Origin: Pseudonocardiales bacterium
GTDB lineage: Bacteria; Actinomycetota; Actinomycetes; Mycobacteriales; Jatrophihabitantaceae
DNA length: 22,930 nt
Reading direction: 5' to 3'
NCBI GenBank assembly: GCA_025465405.1
Contig: JAODNL010000234.1
Span: 1-22,930 of the forward strand
Shown: positions 1 to 8,476 of the stretch, one piece after another
How positions within the stretch are numbered: the stretch's first letter is position 1
Layout of the letters: each line of letters begins with the position of its first letter
Notes under the pieces: generated by a model
Databases searched by the model: none
Seen by the model: the letters and a program-made list of their open reading frames with translations, nothing else
What the model was told of the DNA's origin: nothing
Made by a program: the position numbers and the translations under genes

Positions 1-1571
<1,571 letters not shown>

Positions 1572-1575
1572 GGGT

Positions 1576-1595
1576 CCACCCTGCCAGCAGGGTGG
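1576..1595 (-). promoter_or_regulatory. Perfect 8-bp hairpin over the ribosome-binding region of the DUF255 gene
   Basis: CCACCCTG (1576-1583), a CCAG loop and CAGGGTGG (1588-1595) form a perfect stem. Read on the minus strand, the arm nearest the ATG is CAGGGTGG, which contains the only purine-rich Shine-Dalgarno candidate and ends 4 bases before the start codon. The hairpin also lies between the DUF6458 stop and the DUF255 start. It could therefore be a weak terminator, but there is no T tract. The structure is seen; its role is inferred. Confidence 0.45.
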
Positions 1596-1601
1596 GAACG
1601 C

Positions 1602-1862
1602 TCAGAGCGGGCCGTCGAGCGGGTCGTTCGGCGTGACGTAAGTGGTGCCGCGGTGGCCCGCCGGGGTGTGCTCGATGACGTCGGTCCGCCGCCGCATCGA
1701 CATCCAGGTCAAGGTGATCGCGAGCCCGACAGCGCCGACGATCATCAAGATGACGCCCATCGCCTGCAGATCGAGGCCCTTGACGTGCGCGGTCACGGCG
1801 AATTTCAAGATCGCACCGAGCGCGATGAGAAACAGGCTGCCGCCGATTCGCATGTCAACCAT
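1602..1862 (-). CDS. Small two-helix membrane protein, DUF6458-like
   Basis: An 86-residue protein with two hydrophobic segments: MRIGGSLFLIALGAILKFAV (about residues 4-23) and a second at about 32-53 containing MGVILMIVGAVGLAITL. A short polar tail rich in R, T and P follows (about 54-86). The GIL/MIVGAVGL pattern matches the DUF6458 family of actinobacterial inner-membrane proteins, whose function is unknown. Many relatives begin at the methionine equivalent to position 1853 (MRIGG), so that start is an equally good alternative; neither has a strong ribosome-binding site. The gene lies 30 bases upstream of the DUF255 gene on the same strand and probably shares its transcript. Confidence 0.8.
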   Translation of the reverse strand: MVDMRIGGSLFLIALGAILKFAVTAHVKGLDLQAMGVILMIVGAVGLAITLTWMSMRRRTDVIEHTPAGHRGTTYVTPNDPLDGPL

Positions 1863-1935
1863 TTACCCGGCGCCCGCACTGGCGAAACCCGGGTTGATCG
1901 CTCGCTTCGCCCCGGCAGCCGATTCGCGGCCGCCC

Positions 1936-2000
1936 CCGGTTCGTGATCAAGACGTCCGAACGGCCGACCCGGCGACCATTTCGGCGTCTTGATCAACCGG
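1936..2000. repeat. Imperfect inverted repeat with TGATCAAGACG half-units
   Basis: TGATCAAGACG at 1944-1954 is repeated exactly in inverted orientation as CGTCTTGATCA at 1985-1995. Both copies extend outward to CCGGT (with a 3-base insertion in the left arm) and inward to a CCGAA-xxGG sequence, so the half-units are related over about 20 bases. The inner 30 bases are GC-rich and contain CCGACCCGG. This looks like a REP/MITE-type extragenic palindrome, or a paired operator just upstream of the aminopeptidase gene. No transposase lies nearby. A genome-wide copy count would distinguish the two. Confidence 0.6.
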
Positions 2001-2035
2001 TCACGGACGTACCCCGGAGTCTTAGACTCGGCGCC
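2001..2035 (+). promoter_or_regulatory. Candidate leaderless promoter of the aminopeptidase gene
   Basis: A TAnnnT-type -10 hexamer, TAGACT, lies at 2023-2028, 7 bases before the ATG at 2036. A transcript starting at the usual distance would begin at or next to the A of the ATG. No Shine-Dalgarno sequence is present in the 20 bases before the start, which agrees with a leaderless mRNA. The -35 region (TCACGG at 2001-2006, 16-base spacer) is weak. Confidence 0.45.
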
Positions 2036-3541
2036 ATGACCGACGAGCTCAGCGACCAGGCCGGCGTGCTGCCGGAGGCCCCGCCCGAGGCCAGCGAATC
2101 GAGTTCCCACGACATCCCGATGGCTGCGCATCTGCGGGACGCGATCGCGAAGGACTGGGATCCGGCCCCGCCGATGCCGCACCCGGCGCGCGCCGATCTG
2201 GCTCCGTTCGCCGCCGCCCGCCGCGGCTCGCTGTCCAAGCTCTTCCCGGGTCAGCTCGTCGTCGTGCCCGCCGGCAACCCAAAGGTGCGGGCCAACGACA
2301 CCGAGTACGCCTTCCGCGCCGCCGGCGCGTTCACCTGGCTGACCGGCGAGACAGCCGCTGACGCCGTCCTCGTCATGGTGCCGACCGGCACAGGTCACGA
2401 CAGCACGCTCTACGTGCGCGAGTTCGCCCAGCCGGGCGAGGTCGGGTACTTCACCAGCCGCACGCACGGCGCGGTGTGGGTGGGCAACGTGCCGAGCGTG
2501 GGCGACACCGAACACGTACTGAGGCTTGCGACGCGCCCGCTCGCAGCGCTGAGGGACGACCTTGCCCACCATCGCGACGATCAGTCCGCTGTCCTGACCG
2601 GCGTCGACGCGGGCGTCGACGCGCTGCTCCCGCGCGGCATCGGCGACCGACTCGGCCAGGTGATCGACGAGTTGCGCCTGACCAAGGACGAGTGGGAGCT
2701 CGACCGGTTACGCGATGCGTGCGCGGCCACAGCTCGAGGATTTGCCGATGTCGCAAGGGAAATCCCGCATGTGATCGACCGTCGCGACGTGCGCGGCGAG
2801 CGCTGGCTGGAGGGCGCGTTCTGGCGTCGCGCTCGCCTGGAAGGCAATGACGTCGGCTACGGATCCATCGTCGGCGCGGGCCCGCACGCCACCACCCTGC
2901 ACTGGTGGCGCAACCATGGCGCCATCGAGCCGGGCCAGCTCCTGCTGGCCGACATGGGCATCGAGACCGACGAGCTGTACACCGCCGACATCACGCGCAC
3001 GATGCCGGTCAGCGGGACGTGGACACCCGATCAGCTACGCGTGTACCGAGCGGTGCTCGAAGCCCAGTCCGCGGGCATCGCCGAAGTGAAGGCCGGCGCG
3101 GACTTCCTCGCCGCACACCGCGCCGCGATGTGGGTGCTCGCCGATCACCTGCACAGCTGGGGAATCCTGCCCGTGTCGGCCGAGGTGTCGTGCGCCGACG
3201 ATCCCGAGCAGCCGGGCGCGGGGCTGCACCGTCGGTACACCCTGCACAGCACGTCGCACATGCTCGGCATCGACGTGCACGACTGCGCGCTGGCGCGCGA
3301 CGAGACCTACCGAGGAGGAGCCCTCGCCGCCGGTTACGTGCTGACCGTCGAGCCCGGCCTGTACTTCCAGGTCAACGACCGCACGGTTCCCGCCGAGCTG
3401 CGCGGCCTGGGCGTACGCATCGAGGACGACGTGGCGGTCACGGACGGCGAGCCGATCAACCTCTCGGCCGCGCTGCCGCGCGATCCCGACGACGTGACCG
3501 CCTGGATGCGCGAGGTGCAGGGCACGCCCGCTGCCCCGTGA
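2036..3541 (+). CDS. pepP: M24B family metallopeptidase, Xaa-Pro aminopeptidase (aminopeptidase P)
   Basis: A 501-residue cytosolic enzyme that removes an N-terminal amino acid preceding proline. The N-terminal half (about 50-230) is the creatinase/AMP_N-like domain. The C-terminal half is the pita-bread M24 domain. All five dinuclear metal ligands can be assigned: Asp306 (LLADMG), Asp318 (TADITRTMPV), His408 (HSTSHMLGIDVHDC), Glu439 (TVEPGLYF) and Glu463 (RIEDDVAV). The catalytic-site histidine in VGAGPHATTLHW is also present. The length matches the long actinobacterial/E. coli-type PepP. I chose the ATG at 2036 because the open frame upstream runs through the inverted repeat and the promoter. 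The stop overlaps the GTG of arfB (GTGA), so the two are translationally coupled. Confidence 0.93.
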   Translation: MTDELSDQAGVLPEAPPEASESSSHDIPMAAHLRDAIAKDWDPAPPMPHPARADLAPFAAARRGSLSKLFPGQLVVVPAGNPKVRANDTEYAFRAAGAFTWLTGETAADAVLVMVPTGTGHDSTLYVREFAQPGEVGYFTSRTHGAVWVGNVPSVGDTEHVLRLATRPLAALRDDLAHHRDDQSAVLTGVDAGVDALLPRGIGDRLGQVIDELRLTKDEWELDRLRDACAATARGFADVAREIPHVIDRRDVRGERWLEGAFWRRARLEGNDVGYGSIVGAGPHATTLHWWRNHGAIEPGQLLLADMGIETDELYTADITRTMPVSGTWTPDQLRVYRAVLEAQSAGIAEVKAGADFLAAHRAAMWVLADHLHSWGILPVSAEVSCADDPEQPGAGLHRRYTLHSTSHMLGIDVHDCALARDETYRGGALAAGYVLTVEPGLYFQVNDRTVPAELRGLGVRIEDDVAVTDGEPINLSAALPRDPDDVTAWMREVQGTPAAP

Positions 3542-3981
3542 CCGATGTGGTGCTGCGTCCGGGGCACGGCCTACCGGACGGGCTGGTCATCCCAGAGGGT
3601 GAGCTCGTCGAACGGTTCAGCCGTTCGTCGGGTCCCGGCGGCCAGTCGGTCAACACCACCGACAGCCGCGTCGAGCTGCGCTGGGACATCGCCGCATCGA
3701 GCGCGCTCGGCGAACCCCAGCGCGCCCGGCTCCTCGACCGGCTCCAGGCGCGCATCACCGACGGGGTGCTGACGGTCGTCTCGTCCGAGCACCGCTCGCA
3801 GTTGCAGAACCGGACGGCGGCCCGAGCCCGCATGGCCAATCTGATCACCGACGCACTTGCGCCGCCGCCTCCTGCCCGGCGCCCGACCCGCCCGTCGCGC
3901 GCCGCGAAGCAGCGCCGCCTGGACGCCAAGCGCCAACGGGGCGAGCTGAAAGTCAATCGCGGTCGGCCCCGCCTCGATTAG
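3538..3981 (+). CDS. arfB: Alternative ribosome-rescue factor / peptidyl-tRNA hydrolase ArfB (YaeJ-like)
   Basis: A 147-residue class-I release-factor-like protein that hydrolyses peptidyl-tRNA on ribosomes stalled at the end of a broken mRNA. The catalytic GGQ is at residues 34-36 in SSGPGGQSVNTTDSRVELRW, the family signature. A proline/arginine linker and a basic tail follow (about 117-147, RAAKQRRLDAKRQRGELK). In ArfB this tail enters the empty mRNA channel. There is no codon-recognition domain, which separates it from RF1/RF2. The GTG start overlaps the stop of the aminopeptidase gene (GTGA), and the N-terminus TDVVLRPGHGLPDGLVIPEGEL fits relatives. Co-transcription with an aminopeptidase suggests a protein-turnover/quality-control pair, which is inference. 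Confidence 0.93.
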   Translation: MTDVVLRPGHGLPDGLVIPEGELVERFSRSSGPGGQSVNTTDSRVELRWDIAASSALGEPQRARLLDRLQARITDGVLTVVSSEHRSQLQNRTAARARMANLITDALAPPPPARRPTRPSRAAKQRRLDAKRQRGELKVNRGRPRLD

Positions 3982-4008
3982 CGCCGCGCCGCGGGGGTGG
4001 CGGGGCGG

Positions 4009-5124
4009 TCAGTTCGCGCGGGTGACGGCTACGTCGGTCGCGCCGCGGACCGCGGCGATGCGCGCGGCCTCGTCCTCGACGCCCGTCCACGCCGACGGCG
4101 GCAGCGGCGCGAAGGACTGCACGGCGATCGTGAGCTTCTTGCCCGACGAGCGCGGGCGCCAGGTGCCCAGGATCTCCCCGTCGACGAGCACCACTCCGGG
4201 CCGGCCCAACACCGGCCAGAGCGTCTTGTGCACGGACCGGTCCGGCACGATCAGGTCGCGATCACGTGCCTGCAGGTACGGGTCGAACGCGCCGAGCAGC
4301 CGGACGAGCTCCGCGGCAGGCGCCGTCGTCAGGGCGTCCATCCGCTTCGCCGGCAACCACCCCGCGCGTCCCTCGACCGACACCTCCACCAGCCCGTCGG
4401 GCCATAGCGCCTGCACGTCAGCGCGACGCGCGTCGAGGTAGCCCGCGACGTCCGCCGGCGTCGCCGGTCCGAGCAGCTCGAGATACGCGGTGATCAGCTT
4501 CTGCAGCGCCGGCACGTCGACATCGGTGGCCACGGACGCGCGGGGACGCGGCACGAGCACGGGCGGTGAGGTGTCCGGCTCCATCTCGAGGCCCGCTGCC
4601 AGCGCGGCGGGGCGCATCGCCGAGTCGGAGATGTGCTGCGCCTTGCAGGCCCGGCAGTTGCGCCACATCACCTTCGGGATGCGCTTGGTGACGGCGGTGC
4701 TGGCCGCGCCCTTGCCCATCGGCTTGGTGACGACCTCGCGCATCGCGCCGACCGCGACCGCATACTGCTCGAGCGCCGGGATCCCCGCCCGCGCGATGCT
4801 GGGTCCGGTCTCGTTCAACCGCCCCGCGGCATCGGCCTCCGACAGCGGCCACAGGGCACGTGCCAGCGCGTCGAGATCGCGCCGCCGGTGCACGTACGGT
4901 GCGCCCCGAAGCGACCAGGTGAGCGCCAGTGGCTTGCCGGGGCCGATGCCGTCCGGCGGCGGCGCCGTGGCCAGCCGGGCGTCGAAGGCCATCCGCGCCG
5001 CGTCGACCCCAGAATCCTGGATGCCGATGTCCAGCACGGCCAGCCGTCCGACCGACCGGCCCGACCGGTCCAGCTCCTGCGCGGCCACCCGGTACGCGAT
5101 CACCTGTGCGCGGCTGATCTTCAT
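4009..5124 (-). CDS. Winged-helix DNA-binding protein, AlkZ/YcaQ-like (HTH_42 family)
   Basis: A 371-residue protein of the winged-helix HTH_42 (AlkZ/YcaQ) type. The N-terminal LDIGIQDSG segment (about 32-39) is followed by AARMAFDARL. The middle holds TWSLRGAPYVHR (69-80), matching the conserved W-x-x-RG-x-x-H stretch of the family. C157-x2-C160-x3-H164 (RNCRACKAQH) is a likely metal site. The C-terminus (about 300-371) has AFDPYLQARDRDLIV and VLVDGEILGTWRP, also family features. AlkZ and YcaQ are DNA glycosylases acting on crosslinks, with a QxQ or QxD catalytic motif; here the aligned residues are Q36-D37-S38, so glycosylase activity is uncertain. Its ATG shares one base with the VOC gene stop (TGATG), so translation is coupled. 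The family call is good; the function is inferred. Confidence 0.85.
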   Translation of the reverse strand: MKISRAQVIAYRVAAQELDRSGRSVGRLAVLDIGIQDSGVDAARMAFDARLATAPPPDGIGPGKPLALTWSLRGAPYVHRRRDLDALARALWPLSEADAAGRLNETGPSIARAGIPALEQYAVAVGAMREVVTKPMGKGAASTAVTKRIPKVMWRNCRACKAQHISDSAMRPAALAAGLEMEPDTSPPVLVPRPRASVATDVDVPALQKLITAYLELLGPATPADVAGYLDARRADVQALWPDGLVEVSVEGRAGWLPAKRMDALTTAPAAELVRLLGAFDPYLQARDRDLIVPDRSVHKTLWPVLGRPGVVLVDGEILGTWRPRSSGKKLTIAVQSFAPLPPSAWTGVEDEAARIAAVRGATDVAVTRAN

Positions 5125-5489
5125 CAGGCCATCTTCGTGAGGCAGAACGGGTGGCCCGCCGGATCGATCATCACCCGCCAGCGCTCCGGCGAGGGCTGGC
5201 GCTCGGCCTTCGTCGCGCCGAGATCGAGGACGGCCCGCTCGGCATCGTCGAGGTCGTCCACCGAGAAGTCGAGGTGGAACTGCTTCGGCGGTGCGCCGTC
5301 CGGCCAGGCCGGGCGGACGTAGTCCTGGATCTTGTACGCGCCGATGCACAGCCCGTCCGGGGTCTCGACACCGATGAACTGGTCCGAGGTGTAGGCGATC
5401 TTGCCGTCCAGTGCCTTCGCCCAGAAGTCCGCGAGCGGCTGCGGGTCGTCGCAGTCGAGTGTCACTGACCAGAGCTTGCCGATAGCCAC
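5124..5489 (-). CDS. VOC (glyoxalase/bleomycin-resistance-like) family protein
   Basis: A 121-residue cytosolic protein with the beta-alpha-beta-beta-beta repeat of the vicinal-oxygen-chelate fold. The first half carries WSVTLDCDDPQPLADFWAKAL. The second carries FHLDFSVDDLDDAERAVLDLGA and ends with VMIDPAGHPFCLTKM, the typical Glyoxalase_6 ending (DPxGHPFCL). The metal or substrate partner cannot be told from sequence; such proteins act as lyases, dioxygenases or drug-binding proteins. The GTG start gives the usual MAIGKLWSVTLD beginning, and AGAGGA lies about 11 bases upstream. It is first in a two-gene unit with the winged-helix gene and divergent from the WYL regulator, which may control it. 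Confidence 0.9.
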   Translation of the reverse strand: MAIGKLWSVTLDCDDPQPLADFWAKALDGKIAYTSDQFIGVETPDGLCIGAYKIQDYVRPAWPDGAPPKQFHLDFSVDDLDDAERAVLDLGATKAERQPSPERWRVMIDPAGHPFCLTKMA

Positions 5490-5575
5490 GGTGCAAACAT
5501 CCTCTCGCTTGTCCGCCCGGTTCAGGCGGTGCGCTCGTCGCGCGGACGCTCATCGCCCCAATGGTCACCCGAAAA

Positions 5576-5594
5576 CCTGACACCGAACGTCAGG
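5576..5594. promoter_or_regulatory. Operator-like dyad CCTGAC-N7-GTCAGG between the VOC and WYL-regulator genes
   Basis: CCTGAC (5576-5581) and GTCAGG (5589-5594) form a perfect 6-bp inverted repeat with a 7-base centre. It lies 21 bases upstream of the regulator's GTG and about 87 bases upstream of the VOC start. In many actinobacteria a YafY-type WYL regulator binds a TGACA-type dyad in such a divergent intergenic region; this is recollection, not a database result. It is a candidate autoregulatory site. Confidence 0.45.
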
Positions 5595-5615
5595 ATTTCC
5601 TGGAATGCTTGCTCG

Positions 5616-6662
5616 GTGCGCGCCAGCAGGCTGCTGTCCATTCTGCTCACCCTGACCGTGCGCGGCCGGGTCAGCGCGACCGAGCTCGCCGCCGAGCATG
5701 AGGTGTCGCTGCGCACGATCTATCGCGACGTCGATGCGCTCAGCGCCGCGGGTGTGCCGGTGTACGCCACGCGCGGGCGCAACGGCGGCTTTCAGCTGCT
5801 GGACGGCTACCGCACCCGGCTGACCGGCATGACCGCCGACGAGGCCGACTCGCTGTTCCTCGCCGGCCTCCCCAGCGCCGCCGCGGACCTGGGCCTGGGC
5901 AGCGTGCTCGCAGCCACCCAGCTCAAACTGCTGGCCGCGCTGCCGCCCGAACTGCGTGAGCGGGCCGCCCGCATCCGCGACCGGTTCCACCTCGACGCGC
6001 CGGGCTGGCTGCGCGAGGCCGACGCGCCGCCGTACCTGGCCACCGTCGCGGACGCGGTGTGGACCGAGCGCCGGGTCGAGGTGCGCTACGAGCGCGCCAA
6101 CCGCGCCATCGTCGAGCGGGTCCTCGAGCCGATCGGGCTCGTGCTCAAGGCGGGCACCTGGTATCTGGTCGCATCCGTGCGGAGTGACGGACGCGGTCCG
6201 CGCACCTACCGCGTCTCACGGATCCTGTCGGCCGCGGTGCTCGCCGAGCCGTTCGAGCGGCCGGTCGACTTCGATCTCGAAGCGCACTGGGCGGACTACC
6301 AGCGCGGCTACCAGGGGCGGGTGTACCGCGAGACCGCGACGGTCCGGCTCAGCGACGCGGGCCGGCAGCTGCTGTTCCTGGTCGGGACGATCCCCGCCCG
6401 CGCGGCACACCGGGCGATGGGGCCGCCGGACGCGGACGGATGGGCGCAGACGACGCTGCCGATCGAATCCGTGCGGCACGGACATCACGCCCTGCTGCAG
6501 CTCGGCGCCGACGTCGACGTGCTCGAACCGGCCGAGCTACGGGACCTGATCGCGGCCAGCGCCCGGGCGCTCGTGGCGCGCTACGACCCGGCGGGCGCCC
6601 CGTCCGACGGAGTGTCGGAAGGAGCATCGGGCGGTGTCCCCGGGGATGGCGCGGGGGGCTGA
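5616..6662 (+). CDS. YafY-type transcriptional regulator with HTH and WYL domains
   Basis: A 348-residue DeoR-like regulator. The N-terminal winged HTH (about 1-60) contains RVSATELAAEHEVSLRTIYRD and DALSAAGVPVYATRGRNGGF, which is diagnostic of the YafY/WYL group. The WYL domain follows (about 140-215) with LEPIGLVLKAGTWYLVASV and TYRVSRI, then a WCX-like C-terminal domain (to about 325). WYL domains sense ligands such as nucleic-acid fragments. I chose the GTG at 5616 because the HTH begins at once (VRASRLLSILLTL), as in relatives; the frame is open upstream but crosses the dyad. The last 22 residues are a G/S/P/D-rich tail encoded opposite the end of the minus-strand small membrane protein gene. 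It probably controls the divergent VOC/winged-helix pair and itself. Confidence 0.9.
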   Translation: MRASRLLSILLTLTVRGRVSATELAAEHEVSLRTIYRDVDALSAAGVPVYATRGRNGGFQLLDGYRTRLTGMTADEADSLFLAGLPSAAADLGLGSVLAATQLKLLAALPPELRERAARIRDRFHLDAPGWLREADAPPYLATVADAVWTERRVEVRYERANRAIVERVLEPIGLVLKAGTWYLVASVRSDGRGPRTYRVSRILSAAVLAEPFERPVDFDLEAHWADYQRGYQGRVYRETATVRLSDAGRQLLFLVGTIPARAAHRAMGPPDADGWAQTTLPIESVRHGHHALLQLGADVDVLEPAELRDLIAASARALVARYDPAGAPSDGVSEGASGGVPGDGAGG

Positions 6663-6910
6663 TCAGCCGCCGGCTCCCGCGGTGCCTTGCGCAGCGAGGT
6701 AGCCGGCGCCGGTCCGGCCGGCGGGATCGTGGCGCCGGCGTCGCCAGCAGGGAAGTCCTCGCGGACCCTGCGCAGGTGCTTGGACATCGACTTGAACAGG
6801 AAGTAGCAGGCAACGCAGAGCACGAGGATCACGGCCAGGCCGATCGGCCCGGACTTCTTGCTCTCACCGCTGGCGAGCACGGCGCCGGCGATGAGCTGCG
6901 CCGTGATCAC
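6581..6910 (-). CDS. Small single-pass membrane protein downstream of mca
   Basis: A 109-residue protein. The N-terminus MITAQLIAGAVLASGESKKS is followed by one strong membrane segment at about 21-40 (GPIGLAVILVLCVACYFLFK). A basic stretch follows (SMSKHLRRVREDFP), then a long cytosolic tail rich in P, A, D, S and T (about 60-109). Its GTG overlaps the TGA of mca (GTGA), so it is translationally coupled to it. A small membrane protein in this position also follows mca in mycobacteria (Rv1083, from memory), which suggests a conserved partner of unknown role. The final 82 bases overlap the end of the WYL-regulator gene on the other strand, so the low-complexity tails of the two proteins share DNA. 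No function is known to me. Confidence 0.8.
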   Translation of the reverse strand: MITAQLIAGAVLASGESKKSGPIGLAVILVLCVACYFLFKSMSKHLRRVREDFPAGDAGATIPPAGPAPATSLRKAPREPAADQPPAPSPGTPPDAPSDTPSDGAPAGS

Positions 6911-7806
6911 GTCGCGGTCACCCGCTCGCGGATGCCGGCGAACAGGTCGTCCTCGGGGAGAGACGAGTCCACGAGCGAGCGGGCCAGCTCGAAGTCCTCC
7001 GTGGGCCAGGCCTCGCGCTGGAGGTCGAGCGGCACGCCGAAGAACCATCCGTTCGGATCGACCTGGGTGGCATGCGCGAGCAGGGCCGCGTCGCGACGTT
7101 CGAACCAGTCGGCCACGTTCACCCGAGTGGTGATCTTCGGCGGACGCATCTTGCCGGCCCACTGCTCGCGCCGCGAGCGCCACTCCTCGAACGGGGACTC
7201 GAGTCCCTGCGCGGTCATCGCGTCGTGCAGCGCGTCGACCTTCTCCATGCTGAAACCGACGTCGTAATACAGCTTGAGCGGTTGCCACGGCTCGCCGCTG
7301 TCGGGAAACGCATCCGGGTCCGGCGCCGCGTCGAAGGCGGCGACCGAGATCTCATGAGTGCGAATGTGGTCGGGATGCGGGTATCCGCCGTTCTCGTCGT
7401 AGGTCGTGACGACGTGGGGGCGGAAGCGCCGGATCTCGGCGACCAGGCGGCGCGTGCCCTCCTCGATCGAGGTGAGCGCGAAGGAACCTTCGGGCAGCGG
7501 CGGCAGCGGGTCACCTTCCGGGAGCCCCGAGTCGACGAATCCCAGCCACCGCTGGTGCACGCCCAGGATCGCGCGCGCGTGATCCATCTCCTGCCGGCGG
7601 ATCTCGGCGATGTTCGCCTCGATCTCGGGACGGTCCTGCAGCGCCGGATTCAGGATGCTGCCGCGCTCCCCGCCGGTGCACGTGACGACCAGCACCTCGA
7701 CGCCCTCGTCGACGTAACGCGCCATGGTCGCGGCGCCCTTGCTCGATTCGTCGTCGGGGTGGGCGTGGACGGCCATCAGGCGCAGTGCGGAACTCACACC
7801 TGCCAT
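6907..7806 (-). CDS. mca: Mycothiol S-conjugate amidase Mca
   Basis: A 299-residue zinc amidase of the LmbE/PIG-L family. It cleaves mycothiol S-conjugates of electrophiles and antibiotics, releasing a mercapturic acid for export and GlcN-Ins for mycothiol resynthesis. Zinc ligands are His16 and Asp19 (AHPDDE, 15-20) and His147 (HPDH, 144-147). The conserved VTCTGGERGSILNPAL (41-56) and TYDENGGYPHPDHIRTHE segments are present. The long C-terminus with WFFGVPLDLQREAWPTEDFELARS marks it as Mca rather than the deacetylase MshB. A GTG at 7797 is an alternative start. It is followed by a coupled small membrane protein gene and is divergent from greA. Confidence 0.95.
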   Translation of the reverse strand: MAGVSSALRLMAVHAHPDDESSKGAATMARYVDEGVEVLVVTCTGGERGSILNPALQDRPEIEANIAEIRRQEMDHARAILGVHQRWLGFVDSGLPEGDPLPPLPEGSFALTSIEEGTRRLVAEIRRFRPHVVTTYDENGGYPHPDHIRTHEISVAAFDAAPDPDAFPDSGEPWQPLKLYYDVGFSMEKVDALHDAMTAQGLESPFEEWRSRREQWAGKMRPPKITTRVNVADWFERRDAALLAHATQVDPNGWFFGVPLDLQREAWPTEDFELARSLVDSSLPEDDLFAGIRERVTAT

Positions 7807-7887
7807 TGTCGCCGATGGTGGGCCCGGTCTCGACCTCGGCCCGTCCGGCGAGCCCGGTGCCCAGCGCGCCGCGACCCGCGCGGGCGG

Positions 7888-7930
7888 CCGGCTCCCGATT
7901 TGGCCCGAGCCGGGGGGCCGGTGTTACGTT
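7888..7930 (+). promoter_or_regulatory. Inverted repeat and weak greA promoter between mca and greA
   Basis: CCGGCTC (7888-7894) and GAGCCGG (7907-7913) form a perfect 7-bp inverted repeat with a 12-base centre. TTGGCC (7900-7905) is a possible -35 within that centre. TACGTT (7925-7930) is a TAnnnT-type -10, but the spacer is 19 bases, longer than ideal. The site is 49 bases upstream of the greA GTG. It could equally serve the divergent mca gene. The dyad is seen; the promoter is inferred. Confidence 0.35.
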
Positions 7931-7978
7931 CGAGGTTCGTCTTTCCACCCGAAGTCATCGAAGTCCTGGAGAACACCC

Positions 7979-8476
7979 GTGCCCACCACCGGCGACGCCA
8001 CCGTCACCTGGCTCACCCAGGAGGCTTACGACCGCCTGTCGCGCGAGCTGGACGCGTTGATCGCCAATCGGCCCGTGATGGCCAAGGAGATCAACGACCG
8101 CCGCGAGGAGGGCGACCTCCGCGAGAACGGCGGATACCAAGCCGCCCGCGAGGAGCAGGGCAAGCAGGAAGGCCGCATCCTGCAGCTGCAGGCATTGCTG
8201 CGTACCGCCAAGGTCGGCCAACGGCCGGCCGACGACGGCATCGCCGAGGCCGGCATGGTCGTCACCGTCCGCTTCGACGGCGACGACGAGGACGAGTCGT
8301 TCCTGCTCGGCTCGCGCGAGGAGGCGGAGACGGCCGGTATCGCGGTGTACTCACCCCAGTCGCCGCTCGGGCGCGAGCTGGTCGGCAAGCACGAAGGCGA
8401 GCCGTTCGCCTACGAGGCGCCGAACGGCAAGACCATCAAGGGCACGCTGGTCTCGGCGAAGCCGTTCACCGGCTGA
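7979..8476 (+). CDS. greA: Transcription elongation factor GreA
   Basis: A 165-residue factor that enters the RNA polymerase secondary channel and stimulates cleavage of backtracked RNA. The N-terminal coiled coil (about 12-85) carries the acidic tip in EGDLRENGGYQAAREEQ, with Asp46 and Glu49 matching the catalytic pair of E. coli GreA. The C-terminal FKBP-like globular domain (about 90-165) ends in SPLGRELVGKHEGEPFAYEAPNGKT, the family hallmark. GTG is the start: it gives PTTGDATVTWLTQEAYDRL, as in actinobacterial GreA, and GGAGAA lies 5 bases upstream. It is divergent from mca, a neighbourhood also found in mycobacteria. Its last 11 bases overlap the end of the convergent Lrp-type gene. Confidence 0.96.
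   Translation: MPTTGDATVTWLTQEAYDRLSRELDALIANRPVMAKEINDRREEGDLRENGGYQAAREEQGKQEGRILQLQALLRTAKVGQRPADDGIAEAGMVVTVRFDGDDEDESFLLGSREEAETAGIAVYSPQSPLGRELVGKHEGEPFAYEAPNGKTIKGTLVSAKPFTG

Noticed and set aside
1943..2035. Upstream start for aminopeptidase P
   Set aside because: The added residues are encoded by the inverted repeat and promoter and match nothing in the family.
3982..4008. Terminator between arfB and the convergent winged-helix gene
   Set aside because: The gap is G/C-rich and can fold only imperfectly, with mismatches and no T tract; not strong enough to list.
5125..5583. Extension of the winged-helix gene upstream through the VOC gene in another frame
   Set aside because: The VOC frame has clear family sequence there, and the winged-helix protein has a good start at 5124 coupled to the VOC stop.
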